A stretch of DNA of 64,000 nucleotides. Origin: Bradyrhizobium nitroreducens (GTDB lineage: Bacteria > Pseudomonadota > Alphaproteobacteria > Rhizobiales > Xanthobacteraceae). The notes under the pieces were generated by a model. That model did no database searches, was not told the origin of the DNA, and saw nothing but the letters and a program-made list of their open reading frames with translations. The position numbers and the translations under genes are program-made. This document shows, one piece after another, positions 8,031 through 18,374 of the stretch. Each line of letters begins with the position of its first letter. Position 1 is the first letter of the stretch. The stretch spans positions 6,287,225 to 6,351,224 of the forward strand of contig NZ_LFJC01000003.1 in assembly GCF_002776695.1 (NCBI RefSeq), written 5' to 3'.

Positions 8031-9323
8031 TCAAACTAAAGTCTTGGCCTGGGGAAAGCAGGCGGTGAAAGTCGCACCCTGCTTGGGCACGCTTTCGATC
8101 AAAAGCCGGCCGCGATGGCGGTTAAGAATATGTTTCACCAGCGATAATCCGAGCCCGGTTCCGCCCTGCGAGCGGCTGTCGCCGACGTCCACGCGGTAGA
8201 AGCGCTCAGTCAGCCGCGGCAGGTGCTCGGGCGCGATCCCGGGGCCGAAATCGCGCACCATGATCCGGATTTCCTGAGTTCCATCAGTGGCTGCGGCTGA
8301 GGTCAGCGACACGACGACGCGTCCGCCCGAGGCGCCGTATTTGAGCGCGTTCTCGATCAAATTCTCGAACAGGCGGAGCAGCTCCTCGCGGTCGCCCGCG
8401 ATCATCACCGGGCTGTCGGGCAGATGGAGCTCGACCTCGACCTGCCGCTCGCGCGCCAGCGGCTCGAGCCCGTCGGCGACCTGGCGGATGATCGGCAAGA
8501 GGTCGACCAGGGTGTCGGGCCGGACATGGGCCGACAGCTCGACCCGCGACAGCGACAGGAGATCGTCGATCAGGCGCGCCATGCGGGTGGCCTGGTTGTG
8601 CATGATGCCGAGGAAGCGCTCGCGCGCCTTGGGATCGTCCTTGGCCTGGCCCTGCAGCGTGTCGATGAAGCCCGACAGCGCCGCGAGCGGCGTGCGCAGC
8701 TCATGGCTGGCATTGGCGACGAAGTCGGCGCGCATCTCCTCGACCCGGCGCAGCGGCGTCTGGTCGTGGAAGGTCATCAGCATGCATTTGTCGGCGCCGC
8801 CGAAACTGGTCGGCACCGGCACCGGCGTGATGATCAGCTCCATCCAGCGATCGACCGGGACATGGTCGAGATAGGTCGCGCGGCGCGGCTCGGTGGTCGC
8901 GATCGACTCGCGCAGCGCCGTGATGATCTCCGGCGAGCGCAGCGCGAACTGGGCGAGCTCGTTCCGGCGCAGTGCCGGCGCGAGCTGGGCCGCGGCGGCA
9001 TTGAGGTGGATGACGCGGCCGGCGCGGTCGAGCAGCACCGCCGGATCCGGCATGCCGGCGACGACCGCGGCCACCGCCGCGCTCTCGACCGGGTTGATGC
9101 GGCGGGTGTCCTCGCGCGAGGCCGCGGCATCGTGCAGGCGCCACGGGATCAGCGCCGCTGCCGCGATGCAGAGGAACACGGCAGCGGCATGCAGCACCGA
9201 CAATTCGCCGAGCGAGACGACGACGGACAGCGCCAGCGCCGCGGCGATCAGGATGACGGTCGAGTGCCGCAGCCGGTCGGACCAGGGCTGAGCGGCGGGA
9301 GAAGAAGGGGCGTCGATCGCCAT
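8031..9323 (-). CDS. phoR: Phosphate regulon sensor histidine kinase PhoR
   Basis: A 430-residue membrane histidine kinase. Two hydrophobic segments lie near residues 22-60, followed by a PAS domain (about 85-190), the dimerisation helix with the phosphorylated His in NASHELRTPLAAL, and the ATPase domain with N box LIENALKYG, G1 DFGPGIAPEHL and G2 GGTGLGLSLVKH. It phosphorylates PhoB when Pst/PhoU signal low phosphate. It is the first gene of the pho/pst block; pstS follows after about 150 bases with its own Pho box. Confidence 0.92.
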   Translation of the reverse strand: MAIDAPSSPAAQPWSDRLRHSTVILIAAALALSVVVSLGELSVLHAAAVFLCIAAAALIPWRLHDAAASREDTRRINPVESAAVAAVVAGMPDPAVLLDRAGRVIHLNAAAAQLAPALRRNELAQFALRSPEIITALRESIATTEPRRATYLDHVPVDRWMELIITPVPVPTSFGGADKCMLMTFHDQTPLRRVEEMRADFVANASHELRTPLAALSGFIDTLQGQAKDDPKARERFLGIMHNQATRMARLIDDLLSLSRVELSAHVRPDTLVDLLPIIRQVADGLEPLARERQVEVELHLPDSPVMIAGDREELLRLFENLIENALKYGASGGRVVVSLTSAAATDGTQEIRIMVRDFGPGIAPEHLPRLTERFYRVDVGDSRSQGGTGLGLSLVKHILNRHRGRLLIESVPKQGATFTACFPQAKTLV

Positions 9324-9349
9324 CGGGCGGACTTCTCCTGGGGCTTACC

Positions 9350-10408
9350 TTAAGATTTGGCGCCGTCGCTGCGCTCTCTCACATAAGCGGCTTCGGGCGC
9401 CGGACCGGGGTCGAGCTTGAGCGCCGCCTGCTGCAGGCGCTTCGATCGTGCGCCGATGATAACTTCGCGAAACGTCAGCAAGATTACAGAGATGACGAAA
9501 GGCGAGAGATAATAGAGGACGCGGAACAACAGCATGCCGCCGAGCAGTTCCTCGCGATCCATCTGCCAGAGGCCGACCAGCATGGCCGCGTCGAACACCC
9601 CGAGCCCGCCGGGCGAATGGCTGGCGAAGCCGAGCAGCGTCGCCGAGACGAAGATCACCGCGACCACGACGAAGCCGAGATTGGGCTCGTCCGGGACCAG
9701 CACGTACATCGCGAGCGCGCAGAAGCCGAGATCGATGATGCCGATCGCGATCTGGAGCAGCGTCAGCGGGCCGCCCGGCAGCACCACGGTCCAGGGACCG
9801 CGGCCGACCACCCGCGGCTGGGTCCAGACCCAGACCACATAGCCGATCAGCGCCACGATGATCATCAGCGCCAGGGTGCGGTTCAGCCAGGGCGGAAGCT
9901 GGTCGATCGAGGCGGCGGCTTCCGGATGATAGGTGATGCCGAGGCCGAGCACGGCGGCATTGCCGAGCCAGAAGGTCAGGCCGGCGAGGAAGCAGATCTT
10001 CGCCACGTCGATCGCGTTCAGCCCATAGGCCGAGTAGATGCGGTAACGCACCGCGCCGCCGGTGAAAACGCTGGCGCCGACATTGTGACCGATCGAATAG
10101 GAGGTGAAGGCCGCGAGCGCATTGATGCGGTAGGGCACATGGGAGTGACCGATCGCTCGCACGGCGAACAGATCGTAGAAAGTCAGCGTGAAATAGCCCG
10201 CGGCGACGAACAGCGCCGCCATCGCAATCTGGCTCGGCTCGGTGCTCTTGATCGCTTCGAGGACCTCGTTGAAATCGATGCCTCGCAGCATGTGGTAGAG
10301 CACATAGCAAGCGATGCCGATGACCGCGACGCTGATCACAACGCCAAGCTTATGCAGGATTTGCTTCTCGCGCAGAAACGACGTCGCCCTGCGTATGGCT
10401 TCCAGCAT
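9350..10408 (-). CDS. UPF0104 / lysylphosphatidylglycerol-synthase-like membrane protein
   Basis: A 352-residue protein with eight or more hydrophobic segments. The stretch SYSIGHNVGASVFTGGAVRYR and the segment FASHSPGGLGVFDAAML are signatures of the UPF0104 family, the membrane part shared with MprF flippases. There is no C-terminal transferase domain, so a lipid- or glycolipid-flippase-like role is possible but not shown. It lies 26 bases upstream of phoR on the same strand and could be co-transcribed. The function is not established. Confidence 0.8.
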   Translation of the reverse strand: MLEAIRRATSFLREKQILHKLGVVISVAVIGIACYVLYHMLRGIDFNEVLEAIKSTEPSQIAMAALFVAAGYFTLTFYDLFAVRAIGHSHVPYRINALAAFTSYSIGHNVGASVFTGGAVRYRIYSAYGLNAIDVAKICFLAGLTFWLGNAAVLGLGITYHPEAAASIDQLPPWLNRTLALMIIVALIGYVVWVWTQPRVVGRGPWTVVLPGGPLTLLQIAIGIIDLGFCALAMYVLVPDEPNLGFVVVAVIFVSATLLGFASHSPGGLGVFDAAMLVGLWQMDREELLGGMLLFRVLYYLSPFVISVILLTFREVIIGARSKRLQQAALKLDPGPAPEAAYVRERSDGAKS

Positions 10409-10878
10409 CTAGACCTCGAACAACGCTTCAGCGGCCAGAACGGCCAGCGGACGGGACGGCGCAGAGGCACACGACGACCCCTCGCCGTCGGCTCCGGCAT
10501 CGCGCATGCCCCCTGCCCCTCCACTAGCGCGTTTTCGGGCCGAGTGGAATTCGCCAATTCGAACAAAAACACGTGCCTTCAATATTTTAGGCAGGGTTGC
10601 GGGCTCCTGATGCACGGTTTGGCGCCTTCTGCGGCAGGATCGGCGGCAAGACTCGAGGCGAATCTCCATGGCGATCCTGCGCAGGCGCCGTGAAGGTTTG
10701 ATGATTTCGGCCGCACAATGTTCCGTCACGCCTTAAGCCGAAATCAATCTATGGGCGGGCCCGGCTTGTTGAAAGAGGGGCATCGAAGCGGCCGGCCGCG
10801 GATTTCCGATGCGCCGAAAGGCCGCGGCGGGCCCCTCCTGCGCCTTGCCCCGACCGAAGGACCGGGGGCGTGGCAACG
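10409..10878. other. 470-base gap without a supported gene
   Basis: A minus-strand frame of 106 codons runs up to the UPF0104 start (10409-10729), but it is rich in Arg/Ala/Ser of the kind produced by chance in GC-rich DNA and has no recognisable domain. The only structure noted is a small dyad at 10547-10560 (GAATT-CGCC-AATTC). An unrecognised small gene or RNA cannot be excluded. Confidence 0.5.
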
Positions 10879-11181
10879 TCACAGAGGGGCTGGCGGTGCG
10901 GTGCGCGCGACCACGCGGTCGCGCAGCCAGGCGCCGATGGTGCAGCCGACGAGGTAGCAGGCGAACATGACGAGGCCGAGATCGAGCCAGTAGCCGAAGC
11001 GGCCGGGGACGACATGGGCGAACGAGGCCGCGACCAGGGCGGCGGCAAGCACGGCGAGCCAGCGCGCCGTCACCTTCGAGGTGCCGTTGCCGCGCTGGAC
11101 CACCGAGATCCAGCCCATGCAGAAGCCGAGCAGCACCGAGCCGATCAGCCAGCCCATATGAAACGAGAGGAGATAGGGCAT
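10879..11181 (-). CDS. Small hypothetical inner-membrane protein
   Basis: A 100-residue protein with three likely membrane segments (about 8-26, 41-58 and 66-85) and a basic C-terminus. It opens MPYLLSFHMGWLIGSVLLGF. No family is recognised. It begins 2 bases after the stop of the OmpA-like gene and is almost certainly its operon partner, which suggests an envelope role. The start ATG at 11181 follows a GA-rich stretch; a longer frame reaching 11538 overlaps the OmpA-like gene antisense-free in another frame and lacks membrane character, so it was not used. Confidence 0.65.
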   Translation of the reverse strand: MPYLLSFHMGWLIGSVLLGFCMGWISVVQRGNGTSKVTARWLAVLAAALVAASFAHVVPGRFGYWLDLGLVMFACYLVGCTIGAWLRDRVVARTAPPAPL

Positions 11182-11183
11182 CG

Positions 11184-12578
11184 TCACCTCACCAGAAATT
11201 CGATGCGGCGGTTTTGCACCTTGCCTTCGTCGGTGTCGTTGCCGGCGACGGGCTGCGTGCTGCCATGGCCGACCGCGGTGAAGCGGCTGGCGGGCAGGCC
11301 GGCCTTGACCAGATAGTCGATCACCGCCTGCGCGCGCTTCTCCGAGAGCGCCCGGTTGAAGCCGTCCTCGCCGTCGGCATCGGTATGCCCGGCCACCTCG
11401 ACATTGGTATTGGGGCAGCGCAGCGCCGTCTCGATCAGATGATCGAGAATGGCGGCGGAATCCGGATCGATGTCGGCGCGCTTGGGCGCGAAGCGGATCT
11501 TGCCCTTGGCCAGGAGGTCCGTGAACAATTGCTGGCACACGGTGCCGTCGACCGGACCCGCCGCGGGCTTCACGGTGATCTCCGGCTTGTATTGCCAGGT
11601 TTTCGGGAAGTCCTTGCCGAGCCCGGCGCGGATGTCGTTGGCGGCACCTTCATAGAGCGCATCGCCCGACAGCTTCACCTCGCGGTCGGAGACGACGAGC
11701 GTGCCGGTCGACAGCCGCGACAGCGCGCCGAGCGCTGCGATCACGGCCGTGTTGAAGGAGCCGGGCGCGCCGATGCTGGCCTTGAGATTGTCGACGACCT
11801 TCTCGGTGAAGAATTTTCGCGCGGCGCTGGTGGCGATCGCCGCGTGGATGGCGTTGTCGGGCACATAGCCGGTCAGCGTCACGGTCGCGGCGACCGGATC
11901 CTTGTAGGCCTGGAAGATGTAGGGCGGCGCCTTGACGTCGTTGGCAGCGATCGAGAAGCCCTCGGGCAGGTTCTTCAGCGCAGCCGCGATCGCCTCGCGG
12001 CCGCCGAGATCGCGCGCCATGCCCGACAGATTGACCTTGGTGTCCGTGATCGTGATCTTGCCGTCCTTCAGCTTGCCGATCTGGTCCAGCAGCAGCATCG
12101 CGGCGGCCTCGAACCGCGGCGGCGCGCCCCGCGCCAGACCCATCTGGTCGGCCACCTCGACGCCGCCGACCTCCTTGCGGGCCGCCTCGGTCAGCCGGCC
12201 CTTGATCGACGGCAGCGGCGCGGAGCCCGACAGCGTCACCCGCACCACATCGCGCTCGGCGTTCCAGACGAAGGGTTTGGCCTCGGGAACAAGACGGGTC
12301 CGGTCGTCGACCAGACGCACGCCCGGGACCGTCTCGACCGCCATCACGGCGTCGCGGCGGCCCTCCTCGGAGAAGGCGTCTGCGACCAGGCTGACGTCGC
12401 GGCCGTCCACCGCGATCCGGGTCTTGTCCAGAACGGTCCCCTTCAGCGCGGCCGAGCTGCGGGCCGACAGGTCGGCCTCGACCGGTAAGGTATTATTCCA
12501 GGCCGCAAATCCCCACATGACGGCCAGGGGAATTAACCCCGGCCACCATTTGCTGGCCCACCTGAAAAGCTTCTGCAT
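11184..12578 (-). CDS. OmpA-family protein with BON-like repeats
   Basis: A 464-residue envelope protein. An N-terminal membrane anchor (about 10-27, PGLIPLAVMWGFAAW) is followed by repeated BON-like units of about 70-80 residues (for example VTLTGYVPDNAIHAAI and VTLSGSAPLPSIKGRL). A C-terminal OmpA peptidoglycan-binding domain (about 350-464) carries NVEVAGHTDADG and NRALSEKRAQAVIDYL and ends QNRRIEFLVR. The layout resembles the mycobacterial ArfA/OmpATb type. The start at 12578 (MQKLFRWASKWW) is preferred to 12614 because the sequence between is not family-like. A small membrane protein follows. Confidence 0.82.
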   Translation of the reverse strand: MQKLFRWASKWWPGLIPLAVMWGFAAWNNTLPVEADLSARSSAALKGTVLDKTRIAVDGRDVSLVADAFSEEGRRDAVMAVETVPGVRLVDDRTRLVPEAKPFVWNAERDVVRVTLSGSAPLPSIKGRLTEAARKEVGGVEVADQMGLARGAPPRFEAAAMLLLDQIGKLKDGKITITDTKVNLSGMARDLGGREAIAAALKNLPEGFSIAANDVKAPPYIFQAYKDPVAATVTLTGYVPDNAIHAAIATSAARKFFTEKVVDNLKASIGAPGSFNTAVIAALGALSRLSTGTLVVSDREVKLSGDALYEGAANDIRAGLGKDFPKTWQYKPEITVKPAAGPVDGTVCQQLFTDLLAKGKIRFAPKRADIDPDSAAILDHLIETALRCPNTNVEVAGHTDADGEDGFNRALSEKRAQAVIDYLVKAGLPASRFTAVGHGSTQPVAGNDTDEGKVQNRRIEFLVR

Positions 12579-12742
12579 TCGACGACCCGAACTCTGGAAC
12601 CGGAGACAAAACAAACCCTTGGCAGGCTGTCAAACCGGAAATGGCGCCCTTCCGAAGGCACCGGCTGGACAATCGGGATAACTTTTTCTTCAAGGGTTCT
12701 TCCGTAAGTTGAAGACGGAATGCCAAAGTCCGCCGGCCGGTC

Positions 12743-13801
12743 ATGAAACAACTGCGTAACAACGTCATCCGCGCCGGGCTGGGAGCACTCTATTTCAGCG
12801 GGGCACACCATCTGCTGCGCCCGCTTCTGTCGGGCGTCGGCGCCATTTTCATGCTGCACCACGTCCGGCCGGCCCGCGAGGCGGCGTTCCAGCCGAACCG
12901 GCACCTCGAGGTCACCCCCGAATTCCTGCGCGAGACGCTGTGCCATTTGCGCTCGCGCGACATCGACATCGTCAGCATGGACGAGCTGCATGAGCGGCTG
13001 GTGCAGAGCCGGTTCGAGCGCCGCTTCGCCGCCTTCACCTTCGACGACGGCTATCGCGACAATCTGGACCATGCGCTGCCGGTGTTGCGCGAATTCGACG
13101 CACCGCTGACGGTCTATGTCGCGAGCGATTTTGCCGAAGGCACCGGACGGTTATGGTGGGCGGCGCTGGAAGCCGTGATCGCCAAGGCCGAGCAGATCGA
13201 CGTCACGATCGGCCATTCCGCACTGCGGCTCGATGCGACGACGCCTGCGGCCAAGCAGGCCACCTACGACCGCCTGCACGACTGGCTGCGCGCGCTGCCG
13301 GGCGAGCACGATCTGGCGCGCGAGATCGAGGCGCTCTGCACACGCTATGACGTCGACATGGCCGCGCTGTGCCGCGGCCTCTGCTTGTCCTGGGACGAGT
13401 TGAAGACATTCGCCGCTGATCCGCTGGTGACGATCGGCGCGCACAGCGTCAGCCATTGCAACCTCGCCAAGCTGGCGGAAGACGTCGCCGCGCAGGAGCT
13501 GGCTGTGAGCCGGGCGCGGATCGAGCAGGCGCTGGAGCGTCCCGTGCTGCATCTCGCCTATCCCTATGGCGACCGCGAGGCCGCAGGCACGCGTGAATTC
13601 GGCCTCGCCGCGACGGCCGGCTTCAAGACCGCGGTGACGACGCGGCCGGGCATGCTGTTCGCCGAGAATGCCGATCACATGACGGCACTGCCGCGCGTCT
13701 CGCTCAACGGCAACTACCAGGACGCGAGAATTCTGCCGGTGCTGACCTCGGGCGCCGCGACCGCGATGTGGAACGGTTTCCGCCGGATCGCGGCGGCGTA
13801 G
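12743..13801 (+). CDS. Polysaccharide deacetylase family protein
   Basis: A 352-residue NodB-homology (carbohydrate esterase 4-like) protein. The metal-binding motif AFTFDDGYRDN has its Asp pair at 101-102, and a second motif IGAHSVSHCNLA supplies the two histidines. The segment GAIFMLHHV near residue 38 and the YPYGDREA segment near the C-terminus also fit. Such enzymes remove acetyl groups from N-acetylated polysaccharides; the substrate here is unknown. It is transcribed divergently from the OmpA-like gene, so both may serve the cell surface. There is no evident signal peptide beyond a short hydrophobic stretch near residues 10-25. Confidence 0.85.
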   Translation: MKQLRNNVIRAGLGALYFSGAHHLLRPLLSGVGAIFMLHHVRPAREAAFQPNRHLEVTPEFLRETLCHLRSRDIDIVSMDELHERLVQSRFERRFAAFTFDDGYRDNLDHALPVLREFDAPLTVYVASDFAEGTGRLWWAALEAVIAKAEQIDVTIGHSALRLDATTPAAKQATYDRLHDWLRALPGEHDLAREIEALCTRYDVDMAALCRGLCLSWDELKTFAADPLVTIGAHSVSHCNLAKLAEDVAAQELAVSRARIEQALERPVLHLAYPYGDREAAGTREFGLAATAGFKTAVTTRPGMLFAENADHMTALPRVSLNGNYQDARILPVLTSGAATAMWNGFRRIAAA

Positions 13802-13818
13802 CTGCGCTCCGATCTCCA

Positions 13819-13871
13819 CTGTCGTCCCGGACAAGCGCGCCCCAAGCGCGCGCAGATCCGGGACGACACTG
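13819..13871. repeat. Dispersed palindromic repeat, family B (copy 1)
   Basis: It begins CTGTCGTCCCGGACAAGCGC and ends CGCAGATCCGGGACGACA. The same unit occurs at 14821-14868, in reverse within 14937-14996, and shortened at 22555-22598. The ends are inverted, so the transcript would form a hairpin after the deacetylase gene. Confidence 0.7.
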
Positions 13872-13977
13872 AGTTTGTCGGGCCGTTATCGCGCCTCACT
13901 TGCATCTGACCTAAGCGCCTCTTCCTTGACTCCCCTGCCCTCCCCGCCCAAAACAACGCCAACGCAAGGGAGGCACC

Positions 13978-14778
13978 ATGTTCAAGGATATGTTTTCGCT
14001 CAATGGCCGCGTCGCGCTGGTGACCGGCGGGTCGCGTGGCATCGGCAAGATGATCGCGGCGGGATTTCTCAGCGCCGGCGCCGCAAAGGTCTACATCACC
14101 GCGCGCAAGGCCGGACCGTGCGAGGCGACCGCCAAGGAGCTCAGCGCGCAATATGACGGCGAGTGCATCGCGCTGCCGATCGACATCTCGACCATCGAAG
14201 GCTGCGACAGGCTCGCTTCCGAGATCATCAGGCTGGAGCCGAAGCTCGACATCCTCGTCAACAATGCCGGCGCGGCCTGGGGCGCGGAGTTCGACGAATT
14301 CCCCGAAAGCGGCTGGGACAAGGTGATGGACCTCAACGTGAAGTCGCTGTTCTTCCTGACCAAGGCGCTGGCGAAGCCGCTGCGCGCCGCAGCCTCGCAC
14401 GAGCGGCCCGCAAAGGTGATCAACATCGCCTCGGTCGACGGCATCTTCGTGAACCCGAGCGAGACCTATTCCTACGCCGCCAGCAAGGCCGCCGTGATCC
14501 ATCTGACGCGGCGCATGGCGACCAAGCTGATCAAGGACAACATCAACGTCACCGCGATCGCCCCGGGTGCGTTCAAATCCGACATGAACCGCGCCGCGCG
14601 CGACCATTCGGACGAGGTCGCCAAGCGCATTCCGGCGCGGCGGATCGGCACCGACGAGGACATGGCAGGGGTGGCGATCTATCTCGCCTCGCGTGCGGGC
14701 GATTACGTGGTCGGCAACACCATCGCGGTGGATGGCGGTGTGGTGTATGCGAATGCGGGACTGGAGATCGCGGGGTAG
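13978..14778 (+). CDS. SDR-family oxidoreductase
   Basis: A 266-residue classical short-chain dehydrogenase. The cofactor motif TGGSRGIG is at residues 16-23, followed by NNAG, the catalytic Ser in INIASVDG, and the YAASK Tyr-x3-Lys motif. The C-terminal segment VGNTIAVDGGV is typical of FabG-like enzymes. A Gly-rich motif with a following Arg suggests NADP(H) use. The substrate is unknown. It stands alone between two family-B repeats, convergent with boxB. AAGGGAGG lies before the ATG at 13978. Confidence 0.87.
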   Translation: MFKDMFSLNGRVALVTGGSRGIGKMIAAGFLSAGAAKVYITARKAGPCEATAKELSAQYDGECIALPIDISTIEGCDRLASEIIRLEPKLDILVNNAGAAWGAEFDEFPESGWDKVMDLNVKSLFFLTKALAKPLRAAASHERPAKVINIASVDGIFVNPSETYSYAASKAAVIHLTRRMATKLIKDNINVTAIAPGAFKSDMNRAARDHSDEVAKRIPARRIGTDEDMAGVAIYLASRAGDYVVGNTIAVDGGVVYANAGLEIAG

Positions 14779-14820
14779 CAGTGCGGGCTGCTATCGCTCC
14801 ACCGTCACCACGCACCCCGC

Positions 14821-14996
14821 TGTCGTCCCGGACAAGCGCGCCCCAAGCGCGCGCAGATCCTGGACCCATAATCACAGGAAGTAGTTTGGCGAAGACTCGT
14901 GGTTGCCTGCTCGCGCCACGACCTCTCCGTGGGGTTGGGTCCCGGATCTGCACAAACGCCTGGCATTGCCAGGCGTTTGCTTGTCCGGGACGACAG
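14821..14996. repeat. Composite of family-B and family-D repeats
   Basis: The left half (14821-14868) repeats the family-B unit TGTCGTCCCGGACAAGCG. The middle (14869-14900) carries ATAATCACAGG and TTTGGCGAAGAC, shared in reverse complement with the repeat at 2383-2516. The right half (14937-14996) is an inverted family-B unit ending CTTGTCCGGGACGACAG, with an internal hairpin CAAACGCCTGG / CCAGGCGTTTG. It sits between two convergent genes (SDR and boxB). Confidence 0.65.
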
Positions 14997-15014
14997 TTGA
15001 GGATGAGGCCGCGC

Positions 15015-16466
<1,452 letters not shown>

Positions 16467-16498
16467 GGTGGACCTCCCGTGGGGGACTGGTTGAAGTA

Positions 16499-16565
16499 GG
16501 CGAGTAGCGAATGGCGAGTAGCGAATGGAAGTGCACCATTCGCTATTCGCCACTCCCCATTCGCC
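16499..16565. repeat. Direct and inverted repeat between boxC and boxB
   Basis: The unit GCGAGTAGCGAATG occurs twice in tandem (about 16500-16527) and again inverted as CATTCGCTATTCGCCACT (about 16538-16555), followed by another inverted fragment. The whole forms a strong hairpin in the 101-base boxC-boxB gap. It may tune the ratio of BoxB to BoxC. Confidence 0.55.
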
Positions 16566-16567
16566 CT

Positions 16568-18256
16568 CTAGACTCGCGTCATATCGAATTTCGGCTTCTG
16601 GCCGCTGCCGTAGCGGCGCAGCGCGCCTTCCTCGCCGACCGCGTTGGGGCGCTGGAAGATCCAGTTCTGCCAGGCGGTCAAGCGCGAGAAGATTTTCGAC
16701 TCCATCGTCTCGGGGCCGACGAAGCGCAAATTCGCTTCCATGCCGGTGAGGCTGTCGGGGGAGAAGCTGGCGCGCTCTTCCAGAAACACGCGGACCTCGT
16801 CGTCCCAGTCGATGTCGTCGAGCGCGAAGGTGACGAGGCCGAGCTCCTCGGCCTGCTCGGCGTCGAGGCTGGTGCCGAGCGTGGCTTCGGCGCGCTCCAC
16901 ATCGGAGGGATCGGCCTGGAAGCGCGATTGCAACCGCGTCAGGCCGTGGCTCATCGGATAGGGTCCGAAATTCATGGCGGAGAGCTCGATCGACGGCGGC
17001 GGGCGGTTGTCGCCCTGGCGCGTGCCGATCAGCATGTAGGAGCGGTCGGCGGCGAAGACGAGCTCGGCGAGCGTGCCGGCAAAGCACGAGCCGGGCTCGA
17101 CCAGCGTCACCAGCGTGCGCGAGGTGACGTCGATGCGCTTGAGCACGCGCTTCCAGTAATGCCTGATTTCGTTGACCAGCCAATGCGCCTTGTTGGCCTC
17201 GAGGAAGGCATCGTGCGCGAGCACATGGGCGCGGTCGCCATGGCTCTTGAACACCAGCATGGCGATCTCGAGCTCGTTGATGCGCAAATGCAGGATGGCA
17301 TCGTCGAGCTCGCGCGCGACCTGGAGCGGCCAGAACGAAGCTCCTAACGCCATCATGCCGTCGATGTCGGCGGGCGGCGCGGCTTCAGGGGCCTTGATCG
17401 AGATGGCGGCAATGCGGGCGGCGCGATCGATGTCGACGGTGACGAAGCCGTAGCGGATGCTGTTCTGGTCGATGACGCGCTTCAGCGGCGTCAGTGCGAT
17501 GCCCTTGCCGCTGCCCTTGCGCTTCGAGGCCGCCGCAAACTCCCTGGCACGCTCGGCGATCCTGGCCTCGAGCTTGGAGTTCGGCGCGATCTCGTCGACG
17601 AGGCGCCACTGCACGGCGCGCTTGCCCTTCACGCCTTCCTCGATGGTGCAGAAGAAATCGGCGTGGTCGCGGCGCACCTTGCGCTTGTCGACGACGCGGG
17701 TGAGGCCGCCGGTGCCGGGCAGCACCGCGAGCAGCGGCACTTCGGGCAGTGCCACCGCAGACGATCCGTCGTCGGCGAGGATGATGTGGTCGGTCGCGAG
17801 CGCCAGCTCATAGCCGCCGCCGGCCGCCGAGCCGTTCACCACGGTGATGAAGCGCTGGCCGGAATTTTCCGAGGAGTCCTCCATGCCGTTGCGGGTCTCG
17901 TTGGTGAATTTGCAGAAGTTCACCTTGTGGGCGTGGGTGGAGCCCGCGAGCATGCGGATGTTGGCGCCGGCGCAGAACACGCGGTTCTTGGCCGAGCGCA
18001 TCAGCACGACCTTGACCTCGGGATGCTCGAAGCGCAGGCGCTGGACCGCGTCCGCAAGCTCGATGTCGACGCCGAGGTCATAGGAATTGAGCTTGAGCAG
18101 ATAGCCCTCGAACAGGCCGCCATTCTCGTCGACGTCCATGGTCAGCGTCGCAACGTCACCGTCGACCGCAAGCTTCCAGTGCTTGTAGCGGGACGGTTCG
18201 GTCTGGAAATCGATGAATGTCGCGCCGCCTGCGAGGCGCCGATCTTCCCCGGCCAT
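16568..18256 (-). CDS. boxC: 2,3-Epoxybenzoyl-CoA dihydrolase BoxC
   Basis: A 562-residue crotonase-fold enzyme with two hydratase-like halves, the size typical of BoxC (a single-domain enoyl-CoA hydratase has about 260). Oxyanion-hole elements are visible in the first half: FCAGANIRML (96-100 core) and GSAAGGGYELALA (142-150 core). It opens the epoxide of benzoyl-CoA and releases formate, giving 3,4-dehydroadipyl-CoA semialdehyde. It lies between the DUF309 gene and boxB, and TGCA-type operator sites lie 47 bases upstream of its start. Confidence 0.95.
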   Translation of the reverse strand: MAGEDRRLAGGATFIDFQTEPSRYKHWKLAVDGDVATLTMDVDENGGLFEGYLLKLNSYDLGVDIELADAVQRLRFEHPEVKVVLMRSAKNRVFCAGANIRMLAGSTHAHKVNFCKFTNETRNGMEDSSENSGQRFITVVNGSAAGGGYELALATDHIILADDGSSAVALPEVPLLAVLPGTGGLTRVVDKRKVRRDHADFFCTIEEGVKGKRAVQWRLVDEIAPNSKLEARIAERAREFAAASKRKGSGKGIALTPLKRVIDQNSIRYGFVTVDIDRAARIAAISIKAPEAAPPADIDGMMALGASFWPLQVARELDDAILHLRINELEIAMLVFKSHGDRAHVLAHDAFLEANKAHWLVNEIRHYWKRVLKRIDVTSRTLVTLVEPGSCFAGTLAELVFAADRSYMLIGTRQGDNRPPPSIELSAMNFGPYPMSHGLTRLQSRFQADPSDVERAEATLGTSLDAEQAEELGLVTFALDDIDWDDEVRVFLEERASFSPDSLTGMEANLRFVGPETMESKIFSRLTAWQNWIFQRPNAVGEEGALRRYGSGQKPKFDMTRV

Positions 18257-18302
18257 GGGTCATCCCTGAGCTTGATTGTGGACTTCGGTCTTTACCGTTA
18301 GA

Positions 18303-18367
18303 TGCACAATAGTGCATCTTTTTGAGCACGTCTAGTCAATAACGACCAGTGCATGCACTTTGTTTCA
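18303..18367 (-). promoter_or_regulatory. TGCA operator array upstream of boxC (putative BoxR sites)
   Basis: TGCA at 18303-18306 and 18313-18316 are separated by exactly six bases inside the dyad GATGCAC-AATA-GTGCATC. A second block has overlapping TGCATGCA (18350-18357) followed after six bases by TTCA (18364-18367), reading TGCACTTTGTTTCATG. TGCA repeats with 6-base spacing are the described type of BoxR/BzdR recognition site in Azoarcus. The block lies between the DUF309 stop and boxC, so boxC-boxB probably have their own benzoyl-CoA-inducible promoter. Confidence 0.65.
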
Positions 18368-18374
18368 TGAGACC

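Noticed and set aside
10409..10729. A 106-codon minus-strand frame ending just before the UPF0104 gene
   Set aside because: Composition dominated by Arg, Ala and Ser, with no recognisable family or ribosome site. Its adjacency to the next start is probably chance.
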